Below are positions 10,158 to 19,219 of a stretch of DNA of 64,000 nucleotides, piece by piece. The notes below the pieces were generated by a model. That model had not been told where the DNA came from, ran no database searches, and saw nothing but the letters and a program-made list of their open reading frames with translations. How positions within the stretch are numbered: the stretch's first letter is position 1; each line of letters opens with the position of its first letter. Both the position numbers and the translations under genes were made by a program. Origin of the DNA: Terripilifer ovatus (lineage in GTDB: Bacteria > Pseudomonadota > Alphaproteobacteria > Rhizobiales > Beijerinckiaceae); contig JARHVB010000010.1 in NCBI GenBank assembly GCA_029222685.1, positions 62,001-126,000 of the forward strand. Direction: 5' to 3'.

Positions 10158-10394
10158 ATGACGATTCCGCTGGGCATAGCCCTGTTCATCACCATCTGGT
10201 GGACCGTGCTGTTCGCCGTCCTGCCGTTTGGCGTCCGCTCCCAGCACGAGGCTGGGGTGGGGGAGGGGCCATTGGTCACGGGCACCGATCCCGGCGCGCC
10301 CCTGCGGCCCCGCCTGCTGGCAAAAGCGCTATGGACCACGTTGATTTCGGTGGTCATTTGGGCCGGTCTCTTTGCCTATATCCAATACGGCTGA
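10158..10394 (+). CDS. DUF1467 family membrane protein
   Basis: 78-residue protein with two transmembrane helices (about residues 3-25 and 56-76) joined by a polar loop containing PFGVRSQHEAG. This pattern matches the DUF1467 family, which in alphaproteobacteria is regularly found just downstream of mce and upstream of proS. Its function is not known. Here proS does not follow, and a tRNA gene comes next. The start is the ATG after GGAAAACGGGAAAATC. Confidence 0.82.
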   Translation: MTIPLGIALFITIWWTVLFAVLPFGVRSQHEAGVGEGPLVTGTDPGAPLRPRLLAKALWTTLISVVIWAGLFAYIQYG

Positions 10395-10466
10395 TCTTCG
10401 CTGGTGCCATAGTTTTCCGCACCGATTGGATCGCAAAGGCGCGTGCGGCTTTTTAAAAAGAGAGCA

Positions 10467-10493
10467 TTGACCCCGACGTGCGTGGCGGATACT
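10467..10493 (+). promoter_or_regulatory. Possible sigma-70 promoter for tRNA-Lys
   Basis: TTGACC at 10467-10472 and GATACT at 10488-10493 are separated by 15 bases. The spacing is a little short for the housekeeping sigma factor. The pair lies about 60 bases before the tRNA-Lys gene and is the best promoter-like pair in the gap. Confidence 0.35.
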
Positions 10494-10554
10494 CAGGCCC
10501 CATCCCGTCGGGACGTCTATTTCTAGCCCGGATTGGCTTTCGGCCATCTCCTGG

Positions 10555-10630
10555 GAGCGCGTAGCTCAGCTGGTAGAGCATCTGACTTTTAATCAGAGGG
10601 TCATGGGTTCGAGTCCCATCGCGCTCACCA
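10555..10630 (+). tRNA. tRNA-Lys (anticodon TTT)
   Basis: A full 76-base cloverleaf can be folded. The acceptor stem GAGCGCG pairs perfectly with CGCGCTC, followed by the discriminator A and an encoded CCA. The D arm AGCTCAGCTGGTAGAGC is canonical. The anticodon stem TCTGA/TCAGA encloses the loop CTTTTAA with anticodon TTT. The T arm contains GGTTCGAGTCC. It decodes AAA and AAG lysine codons. It separates the conserved nuo-to-DUF1467 block from the more variable genes that follow. Confidence 0.97.
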
Positions 10631-10932
10631 ATAGGCGGTGAGATTTCAATAGCTTAGGATTCTAAGGTTGCAGGAATGCTCGGGAAAACCGACGCTTCCC
10701 GCCTTTGCCGAAGGCGAGCAGAGCTGACGATTGCCCCGGCCCGCCGATATCCAGGTGCGGAGGCCAGCGAAAGAGCGCAAGCCAACGTCCGGAATCAGCA
10801 CGCTGCCCGCGCATGCAACGACTGTTTTTCCTTGGACCCCGGAGCAAGTTGACTCCCCAGGCGATAGCAATCAACATAATAAAATTGGACATGAAGTCCA
10901 TTGTGCGTACTTCATGCCGGGGGAGGAGACAT
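10631..10932. other. Intergenic region before the LLM monooxygenase
   Basis: About 300 bases with no convincing gene. Open frames crossing it lack ribosome sites and only extend the downstream gene. The last 60 bases are AT-richer (ATCAACATAATAAAATTGGACATG) and probably hold the promoter of the flavin-dependent oxidoreductase. No repeat of the tRNA 3' end that would indicate an integration site was seen. Confidence 0.5.
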
Positions 10933-12000
10933 ATGTCACTAAAGTTCGGATACTTCACGCTGAGCGACAACCGGTATCCCAATAACCCGCGAACCCCAGA
11001 GCAATTTCATCTTGAGATTCGCGACCAGGCGATCCTTGCGGAAAAGCTGGGCTATCATTCGGCGTGGATCGGCGAACATCATTTCAATCGCCGCGGCTGC
11101 GTTGCCATGCCGTCGCTCATCCTTGCCAATATCGCCGCCGTCACCACCCGCATACGGTTGTCGCCGGCGGTCGTCGTGCTTCCCATTCATCACCCGATCT
11201 ATGTGGCTGAGGAGTGGGCCACCCTCGATCAGCTATCGAACGGCCGCGTCGATTTCGCCGCGGGCCGCGGCTATGACAGTCATGAGTACACGCCTTTCGG
11301 CGTCGACTTTCAGAAGTCGGCCGAGCATTTCGCCGAAGGGATCGATCTGCTCATGAAATGCTGGAAGGAGGAGGGGCCCTTTTCCTACAAGGGACAATTC
11401 TACAATTTCGACGATCTCGAAATTCATCCCAAACCGCTTCAGAAGGATTTCCGGCCTTACATGGCTTCCTTCTCCAGGTTCTCCATGGAACTCGCGGCCG
11501 ACTGGGACTGGAACTTGCTGTTGGCTCCTTTTGCCTCGACCATTCTCTTCGGCGATCTCGGCAGGGCGGTTCAGGCCTATCGGGAGATATGCGAACAGAA
11601 GCAGAAGCCGGCCCGCAAGGTCAAATGCAGCTACTTCATTCACATCGGCGATAAACCCGGAGATGATGACATCGCTCTCGAGCGCATGATCAACTACATC
11701 ACCATGGCCGGGTTGCGGAAGACGATGAGCCAGGGCGGCAAGGGACCTCTGCCGCCGACGATGCAGTACTTCACGAAAATCGGCGAGAAGCTGAACGATC
11801 CGAAAAAGGGCGACTTCGACGATAACTCCCTGCTTTTCGGGTCTCCGCAGCGCATCATCGAGACATTGAAGCGCGTCGAGGCGAATGGGCTCGACGAGGT
11901 CATCCTGTATTTCAACTTCGGCAACGCCAGAGACGCCTTTGTGCGAGATCAGATGCAGATCTTCGCTGAAGAGATCGCGCCGGCCTTTAGCAAGGCGTAA
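10933..12000 (+). CDS. LLM class (luciferase-like) flavin-dependent oxidoreductase
   Basis: 355-residue member of the bacterial-luciferase-like monooxygenase family, which uses reduced FMN or F420 and oxygen. The barrel N-terminus (MSLKFGYFTL), the GEHHF motif near residue 50, the strand RIRLSPAVVVLPIHHP and GRVDFAAGRGYD are visible. The ATG at 10933 follows GGGAGGAGAC. Longer in-frame extensions upstream are not credible. It is followed 39 bases later by an IclR regulator in the same direction, suggesting a small regulated catabolic operon. The substrate cannot be read from sequence. Confidence 0.85.
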   Translation: MSLKFGYFTLSDNRYPNNPRTPEQFHLEIRDQAILAEKLGYHSAWIGEHHFNRRGCVAMPSLILANIAAVTTRIRLSPAVVVLPIHHPIYVAEEWATLDQLSNGRVDFAAGRGYDSHEYTPFGVDFQKSAEHFAEGIDLLMKCWKEEGPFSYKGQFYNFDDLEIHPKPLQKDFRPYMASFSRFSMELAADWDWNLLLAPFASTILFGDLGRAVQAYREICEQKQKPARKVKCSYFIHIGDKPGDDDIALERMINYITMAGLRKTMSQGGKGPLPPTMQYFTKIGEKLNDPKKGDFDDNSLLFGSPQRIIETLKRVEANGLDEVILYFNFGNARDAFVRDQMQIFAEEIAPAFSKA

Positions 12001-12039
12001 TGGCCGACGGCATACGGAAGTAACACTGGAGATGTCTGT

Positions 12040-12813
12040 ATGCCGCGAGCCATCAAGCGGAAGGAGGGTGCGTCGAGCATTCGTGCTGTCGATCGCGCCC
12101 TCGAGATTCTCAAGCTCTTTCAGGACGGCAAGGCATCCAAGAGCATAATGGAACTGCAAAGCGCGTCCGGCCTCTCGCGTCCGACCCTGTATCGCTTGTT
12201 GGATACGCTTGCCGCCCACCGCTTCATTCGGATGACGGGCCTGCCGCAACGGTTTTCCCTCGACTATGCCGTCGGTCAACTGGCCCAAAGCTGGCTCGCC
12301 GGCCTTGATCTGACAACCGTTGCCCGGCCGATCCTGGAGCGTCTGCATGAACGGACCGAGGAGACCGTGTCTCTTGCCATGCTCCAGGGCTCGGAAGCCA
12401 TTTATGCGGTTGAACTTGTCAGCCCGCAGATATTATCGATGTCCCGAGGGGTCGGTCCCATCGGACCTCTTGTTCAGAGCGCCAGCGGGAAATCGATCCT
12501 GGCGCATCTATCGGAAGATGTGATTCAGGCTGAAATAAAAGCCTCGTCCCAGCACGTCGACGGTGTTGCGCTCAGGAAAGCACTCGCAAAGATTCGCAAG
12601 GATGGCTTCTGCATCGCACGCGGAGAGGTTATCAAGGGCGTCGTTGCGGTCGCCGCGCCCTATTTCAAAAGCGGCGGCGCTGTCGCGGGTGCGATCGTTA
12701 TCTTTGGTCCGGAGGTGCGCATGACGTCCGATCGGACGAAGACCGTGAGCCGCGCCGTCGTTGCCGCGGCGGCGGAGATTTCGTCAGCCATGGGCCAATC
12801 GCCGGCGCGCTAG
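12040..12813 (+). CDS. IclR family transcriptional regulator
   Basis: 257 residues with an N-terminal winged helix-turn-helix (residues about 10-75, recognition segment SGLSRPTLYRLLDTL). A C-terminal IclR effector domain follows (about 80-250), with the family segment GPLVQSASGKSILAHL and the ligand-pocket region FCIARGEVIKGVVAVAAPYF. IclR proteins usually control neighbouring catabolic genes in response to a small aromatic or organic acid. Here the likely target is the upstream flavin monooxygenase. The stop lies only 6 bases from that of the convergent next gene. Confidence 0.9.
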   Translation: MPRAIKRKEGASSIRAVDRALEILKLFQDGKASKSIMELQSASGLSRPTLYRLLDTLAAHRFIRMTGLPQRFSLDYAVGQLAQSWLAGLDLTTVARPILERLHERTEETVSLAMLQGSEAIYAVELVSPQILSMSRGVGPIGPLVQSASGKSILAHLSEDVIQAEIKASSQHVDGVALRKALAKIRKDGFCIARGEVIKGVVAVAAPYFKSGGAVAGAIVIFGPEVRMTSDRTKTVSRAVVAAAAEISSAMGQSPAR

Positions 12814-12819
12814 ATCGGT

Positions 12820-13950
12820 TTACAACCTCGCTGCCGCGATATCGGCGCCTTCGCGGAGCGCCCGCAATTTCTTCCAGGCCACCGCGGTATCGATCTTGCC
12901 GTAACCGGCGAATGTGCCGAAGCCGCAATCGGTGCCAGCGATCACCCGCTCAGGGCCGACGATCCCGGCGAAACGTTCGATACGCTGCGCAATCAGCTCA
13001 GGGTGCTCGATATAGTTCGAGCATGTATCGATGAGCCCCGGAACGAGAACCTTGTCCGCCGGCAGTCTGGCATCGCGCCAGACGATCCATTCGTGCTCAT
13101 GACGCGGATTGGCCGCCTCGAAGAGAAGTTGCGCCGGGCGCGCTTTCAGCACGATGGAAATGACCTTTTCGAGCGGAATGTCGAAATCGTGCGGTCCTTC
13201 GTAATTGCCCCAGCAGATGTGCAGGCGCATGCGCTCGGGCGGAATGTTCGCCGTCGCCGCGTTGAGCGCTTCGACATTCTGTTCGGCGCGCGCCAGAAAC
13301 TCCGCCTCGCTCAGATTTTGAAAGCCGGTGTGCGCAGCCATCGCCAGATCGGGTGCGTCGAGTTGCAGATCGAAGCCGGCGGCAGCGATGGCCTCGTACT
13401 CTGGGCGCATGGCGGTCACCAGATCGGCGAGATAGGCCTCATGCGTCGGATAGAACTTGTTCGGCTGAAAAGCGGTGATGAGGCCGGGCGATGCCGTGTT
13501 GAGGAAGCCGCGGACATCGCCGCCTTGTCTGTTCATGGCGGTCTTGAAGCGGCGGATGTCGTCTTCAACCGGCTTGAAATCGACGAGGGCGACCGGGCCG
13601 ATGCACGCCGCCCGCGTAAACGTCTGCGTGCCCATGATGGCCGCGAGTTTCTGGCGCAGATCGGGCAGGTCGGCGAGATCCTTCGACGGCATCCGGTCGA
13701 CATGGCCGCCGAAGCCGGACAGGCGCTGGGTGATGTAGGTCGAGTAGCCGACCTTGCCGAGTTCGCCGTCGCTGACGATGCTCACGCCCGCCTCGGCCTG
13801 TTGACGTACGGCCGCTTCAATCTCGCCGGTCACCAGCGCGTCGAACGCTGCTTCGTCCACCGCCTCGCCGTGATCGCGCTTCAACAGCGCAGCCGCCAGC
13901 GCGGCGGAGCGGGGCAGGCTGCCGACGTGGGTCGTCTCGATAAATGTCAT
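12820..13950 (-). CDS. Cobalamin-independent methionine synthase II (MetE C-terminal-like) family protein
   Basis: A stand-alone MetE-C-type TIM barrel of 376 residues. The N-terminus TTHVGSLPRS is typical of these zinc-dependent thiol alkyltransferases. Zinc-site elements appear as LHICWGNYEGPH (His-x-Cys), a glutamate region LLFEAANPRHEHE, and GTDCGFGTF. The family includes methionine synthases lacking the N-terminal domain and epoxyalkane:coenzyme M transferases, so the acceptor thiol is uncertain. The ATG at 13950 is chosen because it forms an ATGA overlap with the upstream gene and because the family N-terminus follows at once. Confidence 0.82.
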   Translation of the reverse strand: MTFIETTHVGSLPRSAALAAALLKRDHGEAVDEAAFDALVTGEIEAAVRQQAEAGVSIVSDGELGKVGYSTYITQRLSGFGGHVDRMPSKDLADLPDLRQKLAAIMGTQTFTRAACIGPVALVDFKPVEDDIRRFKTAMNRQGGDVRGFLNTASPGLITAFQPNKFYPTHEAYLADLVTAMRPEYEAIAAAGFDLQLDAPDLAMAAHTGFQNLSEAEFLARAEQNVEALNAATANIPPERMRLHICWGNYEGPHDFDIPLEKVISIVLKARPAQLLFEAANPRHEHEWIVWRDARLPADKVLVPGLIDTCSNYIEHPELIAQRIERFAGIVGPERVIAGTDCGFGTFAGYGKIDTAVAWKKLRALREGADIAAARL

Positions 13951-14369
13951 GCGAAGGAAACCTTGAGATCGAGGAAGCCTGCGCGCTCTGCGAATTTCCA
14001 ACCGTCGGACGTGCGCACGAGGCGGTCGCGGAAACCGCCGATAAGCGCCGGAGAATTGGCTTCGCTGGCGCCGGCGGGGGCGGCGTAAAGCACGAGGGTG
14101 GAGCGCGCCGACGCTTCGTCGGCCGCGCGCACGTCGACGACGATGTTGGTGATCAGATGACAGGATTTGCGCGGCGGACGGCTCTCGAACGACGTGCGGA
14201 TCGTGTCACGCCCGATCACCGGATCGCCACCGGCCGGGCGGATGAACCGGGCGTCCTCGGTAAACATGGCGGCGACGCCGGCCCAGTCGCCTGCATCATT
14301 GAGCAGGCCGAATTGCGTGATGAGGCGGGCGATGTCCTGTTCGGCGATGAGACGATCGAGTGGCGTCAT
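13947..14369 (-). CDS. SnoaL-like (NTF2-fold) protein
   Basis: 140-residue protein of the nuclear-transport-factor-2 superfamily (SnoaL-like). It begins with a helix ending AEQDIARLITQFGLLNDAGDW, followed by the cone strands MFTEDARFIRP and a C-terminal DGWKFAERAGFL. Relatives include small polyketide cyclases, dehydratases and ring-hydroxylating dioxygenase beta-like proteins. No catalytic assignment is possible. It overlaps the MetE-like gene by ATGA, so the two are translationally coupled and probably act on the same small molecule. Confidence 0.72.
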   Translation of the reverse strand: MTPLDRLIAEQDIARLITQFGLLNDAGDWAGVAAMFTEDARFIRPAGGDPVIGRDTIRTSFESRPPRKSCHLITNIVVDVRAADEASARSTLVLYAAPAGASEANSPALIGGFRDRLVRTSDGWKFAERAGFLDLKVSFA

Positions 14370-14610
14370 TCAACCCCCTGTCCCTATTGGCGCGAACCGC
14401 CTGGCATTTCGATGGGTGAGACCCGGCCGCAGCTCGCACCCTGCAAACGCCGCCCACCCTATAGGCGCGCCTCATCACCGACAAGCTTTACCCGGCACGA
14501 CGCGGCCAATATTCTGAATGCCGGAAACTCGACCATGTTTCGGTTGTCTTTCCCCGCAGAAACACTAGTTGAGTGCTGAAACCCATCGATGCCATAGAAG
14601 GAACGCCAAT

Positions 14611-15114
14611 ATGTCTGTTACGGAACGCGCCGTTCTTGCGGGAGGATGTTTCTGGGGCATGCAGGATCTGATCCGGCGCCGACCGGGTGTGGAGGCGACA
14701 CGTGTCGGATACACGGGCGACGAAAGCACGCCCAACGCCACCTACCGCCGTCACGGCGATCACGCCGAGGCGATCGAGATCATCTTTGATCCGGCAAAGA
14801 CGAGCTATCGCGACCTGCTGGAATGGTTCTTCCAAATTCACGATCCGACGACAAAGGATCGCCAGGGCAACGACCTTGGACGCAGCTATCGTTCGGCAAT
14901 CTACTACACGACGCCTGAACAGAAGGCGGTCGCCGAGGAAACCATTGCCGACGTCAACGCCTCCGGACTTTGGCCGGGCAAAGTCGTCACGGAAGTCCAG
15001 CCGGCCGGCGCCTTCTGGGAAGCAGAACCTGAACATCAGGATTATCTGGAGCGCATTCCAAACGGCTACACGTGTCATTTTCCGCGGCCGAATTGGCATC
15101 TCCCGCGGCGATGA
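14611..15114 (+). CDS. msrA: Peptide methionine sulfoxide reductase A
   Basis: Reduces the S-epimer of methionine sulfoxide in proteins and free methionine. The catalytic motif GGCFWG with the nucleophilic cysteine lies at residues 11-16. Further signatures are [30 protein letters not shown], and [12 protein letters not shown]. The product is 167 residues, normal for MsrA. The ATG at 14611 follows AGAAGGAACGCC. The upstream extension of 14 residues is rejected. The gene stands alone between opposite-strand and unrelated genes. Confidence 0.93.
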   Translation: MSVTERAVLAGGCFWGMQDLIRRRPGVEATRVGYTGDESTPNATYRRHGDHAEAIEIIFDPAKTSYRDLLEWFFQIHDPTTKDRQGNDLGRSYRSAIYYTTPEQKAVAEETIADVNASGLWPGKVVTEVQPAGAFWEAEPEHQDYLERIPNGYTCHFPRPNWHLPRR

Positions 15115-15266
15115 GACGACCTGCATAGCAGGCAACACGCGAGAATGCTGAATGTGCGCCGGTTCCGGCATCCATAGCTAAAGTTGTGCCGCTGGAACGA
15201 TGCGTTACTGCTGGCGGTCTTTCAAGACGGTCACTCTGGTCTAAAATGAGATCAGGGAGACGCGGG

Positions 15267-16271
15267 ATGGAACGCGGGTCGGCGTGGATTATTGCGATTG
15301 CGATATCGGCATTTGGTTTGTGTCATGCAGCGCGGGCGCAGCATTGGCCGCAGATGACGATAACATCCGGTTCTTCCGCAGGCGGCAGCTATGATGTTTC
15401 CGCGCGTCTTATAGCCGGCTACCTGGGGAAATATCTGCCAGGCCGTCCTCAGATAATAGTCGTCAATGTTCCAGGAGCCGGCGGTCTCCTGGCCCTTAAC
15501 CAGCTTTACAACATCGCGCCCCGGGATGGCTCGGCATTGGCTGTCGTGGATGGCGCGCTCGTTTTCCACGCGCTCTTTGGAAATCCGGCGGCCAGGTTTG
15601 ATGCGCGCAAATTCAATTGGATCGGCAGCCGGGCAAAAGAGACGCCGGTCTGCGCTGTCAGGCGGGATAGCGGTATCCTCTCTTTGGATGACGCGTACGA
15701 CCGCGAGGTCATATTAGGCGGTGTGGGGGGCGCCCGCACTGAGAACGTTCCGCGCGCGCTCAATCAGATTCTGGGCACAAAATTCAAAATCATCACCGGC
15801 TATCCGGGCACCTCTGAATTGATTCTGGGCATCGAGCGCGGCGAAATTGCAGGAATTTGCGGCTGGTCCTGGACCACGATCAAACGCCGTCTGCCCGCGT
15901 GGCTGGCGGAAGGAAAACTAAGCATACTCGTGCAGACTGGCATGACCAAGGCTTCGGACCTTTCGGACGTGCCTTTGGCTTTGACGTTGGTCGGCAACGA
16001 CCAGCAGCGCGAGACGATGCGTCTTCTTTTCAGCGATACAATCATAGCTACGCCGCTGCTCGCACCGCCCGATACGCCCGGTCCGATAGTCGGTTCGCTG
16101 CGCGCAGCATTTGATCTCGCCATGAAGGATCCGAATCTGTTGGCGGATGCGGAACGGCAGCAACTCGACATTGACCCCACATCAGGGGAAAATCTCCAGG
16201 CGTCAGTAGATCGAATGTTCTTGGCGTCAAAGCCCACCATCGAAGCAGCAAAGTCGATAACGCAGCGATAA
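15267..16271 (+). CDS. TctC-like (tripartite tricarboxylate transporter-type) solute-binding protein
   Basis: 334-residue periplasmic binding protein with a signal peptide (hydrophobic residues 5-22, cleavage likely after HAARAQ). The first lobe motif GSSAGGSYDVSARLIAGYLG and NVPGAGGLLALNQLYN correspond to the conserved Bug/TctC ligand loops. No TctA or TctB membrane subunit is nearby, so it is an orphan receptor, as is common for Bug proteins. The ATG at 15267 has AGGGAGA upstream. An ATG at 15246 is also in frame. It resembles the protein at 40399-41427 in overall layout (LGTKFKI(I/V)TGY is shared). Confidence 0.78.
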   Translation: MERGSAWIIAIAISAFGLCHAARAQHWPQMTITSGSSAGGSYDVSARLIAGYLGKYLPGRPQIIVVNVPGAGGLLALNQLYNIAPRDGSALAVVDGALVFHALFGNPAARFDARKFNWIGSRAKETPVCAVRRDSGILSLDDAYDREVILGGVGGARTENVPRALNQILGTKFKIITGYPGTSELILGIERGEIAGICGWSWTTIKRRLPAWLAEGKLSILVQTGMTKASDLSDVPLALTLVGNDQQRETMRLLFSDTIIATPLLAPPDTPGPIVGSLRAAFDLAMKDPNLLADAERQQLDIDPTSGENLQASVDRMFLASKPTIEAAKSITQR

Positions 16272-16293
16272 GCCCTGGCCGCTCCGATGTATA

Positions 16294-17094
16294 TCACTTG
16301 CCCGCGGCGAAAGTCGCCGAAGGCGCATGCGCCAGGCCAAGGCCTTGGGCGAGAAGCTGCCGCCACGCGTCTTCCGCATCTTCGGCAAACTGGAAGATCG
16401 AGGTCTCCGTCTCGCTGATCATCCCTGCCTCGGCCAGGGCTGGAAAATTGATGATCGTGCGCCAGTAGTTCTCATCCACCAGGATGACCGGCAGGGGAGG
16501 CGCTTTATTGGTCTGGCGCAAGGTCAGCAGTTCGAACAATTCGTCGAGCGTGCCGAAGCCGCCGGGAAACACCACCAGCGCGTTGGCGCGCATGGCGAGG
16601 TGCATTTTGCGCATCGCGAAGTAGTGGAAGCTGAACGTCAGCGCCGGCGTCGAATAGGCATTCGGCTCCTGCTCGTGCGGCAGGGCGATGTTGAAACCGA
16701 TCGACGGGGCGCCGGCGTCGCAGGCGCCGCGGTTCGCCGCCTCCATGATGCCGGGTCCGCCGCCCGTTGCAATCACATTGTCGCGCAGCGGACCGTTCAC
16801 CGTGAGGGCGCCGCCGCGCTGGGAGGCGATCCGGCCGAAAGCGCGCGCCTCGCGATACCAGACCGGATGCCGCCCGGGGCCATCTTCGCGGATGCGGGCG
16901 CTGCCGAAGACGACGATCGTCGACCGCACGCCCCAGGCGCGCATGGCTTCTTCGGCTTTCTCGTATTCCAGCAGAAACCGCACGCCGCGCATGGAATCCC
17001 CCAGCAGGAAGTCCCGATCGAGCGCCGGAAGCCGGTAGGCCGGGGAAGCCATCTGCGGGGCGTTGGATGGCGGCGTGGAACTGGAGGGGGACAT
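16294..17094 (-). CDS. LOG family Rossmann-fold protein (TIGR00730 type)
   Basis: 266-residue LOG-like protein. The two diagnostic motifs are GGGPGIMEAANRGA and PGGFGTLDELFELLTLRQ, which form the nucleotide and phosphoribose site of cytokinin-nucleoside-5'-monophosphate phosphoribohydrolases. Relatives annotated as lysine decarboxylase are in fact LOG enzymes. The N-terminal 45 residues are an extension rich in S, P and A. It faces the TctC-like gene convergently with a gap of 22 bases and has no obvious operon partner. Confidence 0.85.
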   Translation of the reverse strand: MSPSSSTPPSNAPQMASPAYRLPALDRDFLLGDSMRGVRFLLEYEKAEEAMRAWGVRSTIVVFGSARIREDGPGRHPVWYREARAFGRIASQRGGALTVNGPLRDNVIATGGGPGIMEAANRGACDAGAPSIGFNIALPHEQEPNAYSTPALTFSFHYFAMRKMHLAMRANALVVFPGGFGTLDELFELLTLRQTNKAPPLPVILVDENYWRTIINFPALAEAGMISETETSIFQFAEDAEDAWRQLLAQGLGLAHAPSATFAAGK

Positions 17095-17272
17095 GAGGTT
17101 CCTATGGACTGAATGCGGTCTCGATGACCGTTGGAGATTCGCGGATTCTTATCATACGAGCTTGGGTGAACTGCGGCGCTTGATGACGTTGGGCCTTCAA
17201 GCTTGGCTTACAGCTTTGTTTATGGGGAATAAGTTGTAATTCACATAACTAGATGCTATTTTATATTTAAGA

Positions 17273-17285
17273 CATAAAATTTATG
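17273..17285. promoter_or_regulatory. Palindrome just before the ABC importer operon
   Basis: CATAAAATTTATG is a 6-base inverted repeat around one central base, inside a markedly AT-rich stretch (17215-17290) that contrasts with the surrounding GC-rich DNA. It abuts the GGAG ribosome site of the following gene, so a protein bound here could block translation-start access or transcription. The identity of the regulator is unknown. Confidence 0.4.
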
Positions 17286-17296
17286 GAGAATAGGTG

Positions 17297-18313
17297 ATGT
17301 TATCCCGCCGCAACCTCGCACTTGCGATGGCAGCGACCATTTTTGTATCCTCCGCCGCTCTCGCGCAGCAGCCCGCGACCGTGCGGATCGGTTACATCCC
17401 GATCCTCGGCGCAGCGCCGATCTTCGTCGCCGAGAAGGAAGGGTTCGGCAAGGCGGCCGGTCTCGACTTCAAGTTCACGACGTTTGAATCGGGTCCGAAC
17501 ATGATCCAGGCCCTGGCTTCGGGCACGCTCGACGTTTACGTCGGCGGCGTTTTGCCCCTGGGCGTCGCCCGCTCCAAGGGCATCGACGTGAAGGTGATCA
17601 CCGCGACCGCTGTGGAAGAAATGACGGTCGCCGCGGGCCCGACCCTGGCGCCGTTCTTCGCGCCCGGTGTGAGCAAGGCGGATGCCTTCAAGGCGTTTCG
17701 CGCCAAGGTCGGTCGGCCGGCGAAGCTTGCGACACAGCCCGCAGGCTCGGTGCCGCACACCACTCTGACCCATTGGCTTGAGGTCGTGACGAAGACCGAC
17801 AAGGCCGATTTCCAGGTCATCCAGATGGGCATTGACGCCACCCAGCAGGCGCTGCTGGCCGGCGCTGTCGACGGTGCGACGATCCGCGAGCCGACCGTGG
17901 CCATCGTGCAGACGCGCGATCCCCGCATCCAGCTTGTTGCACTTGGCGGCGAGATGTTCACCGATCAGCCGGGCACGGTGGTTGCCGTCTCGGGGGCTTT
18001 CGCGGCCAAGAACCCGCAGGCGGTGCAGGCGATTGCGGACGGTATCGTCAAGGCGATCGACCTGATGAAGAAAGATCCCAAGCGTGTCGCACCGCACATC
18101 AGCGCGGCGCTCGGCAAGGGCATCGTCAGCGACGATATCATCGTGAAGGCCCTGGGCTCGCCGGCGACCAAATTCATTGCCGATCCGCGCGTCATCACGC
18201 AGGCGACGAAGCTGATGCAGACCTATCAGGTCTCCATCGGGACGCTCGATAAGGACGTGCCACTGGATGGCCTGTTCGATCCGTCCTATTATCTGAAATC
18301 CATCGCGAAATAG
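17297..18313 (+). CDS. NitT/TauT-type ABC transporter substrate-binding protein
   Basis: Periplasmic receptor of the SsuA/NrtA/NMT1 type, 338 residues. A signal peptide (RRNLALAMAATIFVSSAALAQ) is followed by VRIGYIPILGAAPIFVAEKE, the typical first strand of this family, and by FESGPNMIQALASGTLDV, the first ligand loop. The ligand could be a sulfonate, nitrate-like or aromatic compound. The ATG at 17297 is preferred over a GTG three bases earlier because GGAGA is seven bases upstream. It heads an operon with a permease and an ATPase. Confidence 0.85.
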   Translation: MLSRRNLALAMAATIFVSSAALAQQPATVRIGYIPILGAAPIFVAEKEGFGKAAGLDFKFTTFESGPNMIQALASGTLDVYVGGVLPLGVARSKGIDVKVITATAVEEMTVAAGPTLAPFFAPGVSKADAFKAFRAKVGRPAKLATQPAGSVPHTTLTHWLEVVTKTDKADFQVIQMGIDATQQALLAGAVDGATIREPTVAIVQTRDPRIQLVALGGEMFTDQPGTVVAVSGAFAAKNPQAVQAIADGIVKAIDLMKKDPKRVAPHISAALGKGIVSDDIIVKALGSPATKFIADPRVITQATKLMQTYQVSIGTLDKDVPLDGLFDPSYYLKSIAK

Positions 18314-18396
18314 GCGTCTGGCAACCGGGTTGCCTGACGATGGGGTGGACGAAAGGATCGGCCACGTTATCGTCAGGTCGTTGCTTGGGATCAGGT

Positions 18397-18429
18397 TCTG
18401 ATTTTGGATCGAGCCGGTTCAGAATCAGA
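18397..18429 (+). promoter_or_regulatory. Intercistronic stem-loop between binding protein and permease
   Basis: TCTGATT (18397-18403) and AATCAGA (18423-18429) can pair around a 19-base loop in the 147-base gap between the receptor gene and its permease. Such structures often stabilise the upstream binding-protein mRNA so that receptor exceeds membrane subunits. No U-tract follows, so it is unlikely to be a full terminator. Confidence 0.35.
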
Positions 18430-18460
18430 CGTGATCGATTTGTTCCAAAGCGGGCCATAG

Positions 18461-19219
18461 ATGAAGAATACAGTTGTGCGGCGCCTGTTGCCGCTGATCG
18501 GCCTGCTGGCCTTCCTGGCGGTGTGGGAAGCGGTGCCGCGCCTCGGCCTGGCCCAGCGCACCTTGCTGCCGACGCCGAGCGACCTGCCCGAGGCCTTCCT
18601 GCGCGAACTGTCGAACGGCATATGGATCACTGCCCTGGGCAACAGCCTGTTCCATTATGCCCTGGGCCTGCTGGTCGGGGCAGGGTGCGGCATCGGGCTT
18701 GGGATTCTCACCGGCATGTTCGGGGTTGCCGAAGGCCTGTTCGCCTGGGTCAGCCGGATATTGCGGCCGATGCCGGGACTGGCATGGGTGCCTTTTGCGA
18801 TCCTCTGGTTCGGCGTGAGCGAAGCCGGCGCGGTGTTCATCATTTCCATCGGCGTTTTCTGGATCGTCTATTTCGCCACCTTCGGCGCGATCCGCAGCGT
18901 CGATCGCGATCTGATCGAGGTGGCGCAGGCATTCGGCTTTTCCAGTGCGTGGGAACGTCTCATCAAGGTCATGCTGCCCGCTGCCACGCCCGGCATCCTG
19001 GTCGGGTTGCGCACGGCGCTGGGGCAGGCGTGGATGTCCGTCGTGGCGGCCGAGCTGTTTGGCGTCAGCGGCCTCGGCAGCCGCATGATGCAGGCCTCGA
19101 GCCTTCTCGCGACTGACATCGTCGTCGTCTACATGCTGACGATGGCGGCGCTCTATGGGCTGATGGATGCGTTCTTCATGTTCTCGCAGGGACGGCTGCT
19201 GCGATGGAGACCGTCATGA
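18461..19219 (+). CDS. ABC transporter permease (SsuC/NitT family)
   Basis: 252-residue inner-membrane subunit with about six transmembrane helices. The cytoplasmic EAA loop, which docks the ATPase, is visible as EVAQAFGFSSAWERLIKVMLPAATPGILVGLR in consecutive blocks near residues 148-180. The early helix LLAFLAVWEAVPRLG is typical of this family. The stop overlaps the ATPase start by ATGA at 19216-19219, so the two subunits are co-translated. Confidence 0.88.
   Translation: MKNTVVRRLLPLIGLLAFLAVWEAVPRLGLAQRTLLPTPSDLPEAFLRELSNGIWITALGNSLFHYALGLLVGAGCGIGLGILTGMFGVAEGLFAWVSRILRPMPGLAWVPFAILWFGVSEAGAVFIISIGVFWIVYFATFGAIRSVDRDLIEVAQAFGFSSAWERLIKVMLPAATPGILVGLRTALGQAWMSVVAAELFGVSGLGSRMMQASSLLATDIVVVYMLTMAALYGLMDAFFMFSQGRLLRWRPS

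Noticed and set aside
10555..10630. tRNA-Lys as an integration site of an island
   Set aside because: No integrase and no second copy of the tRNA 3' end was found in the window, so only the change in gene content is reported.
13003..14088. A 361-residue plus-strand frame opposite the MetE-like and SnoaL-like genes
   Set aside because: Both minus-strand genes have family motifs and a coupled ATGA junction. The plus frame has no start signal.
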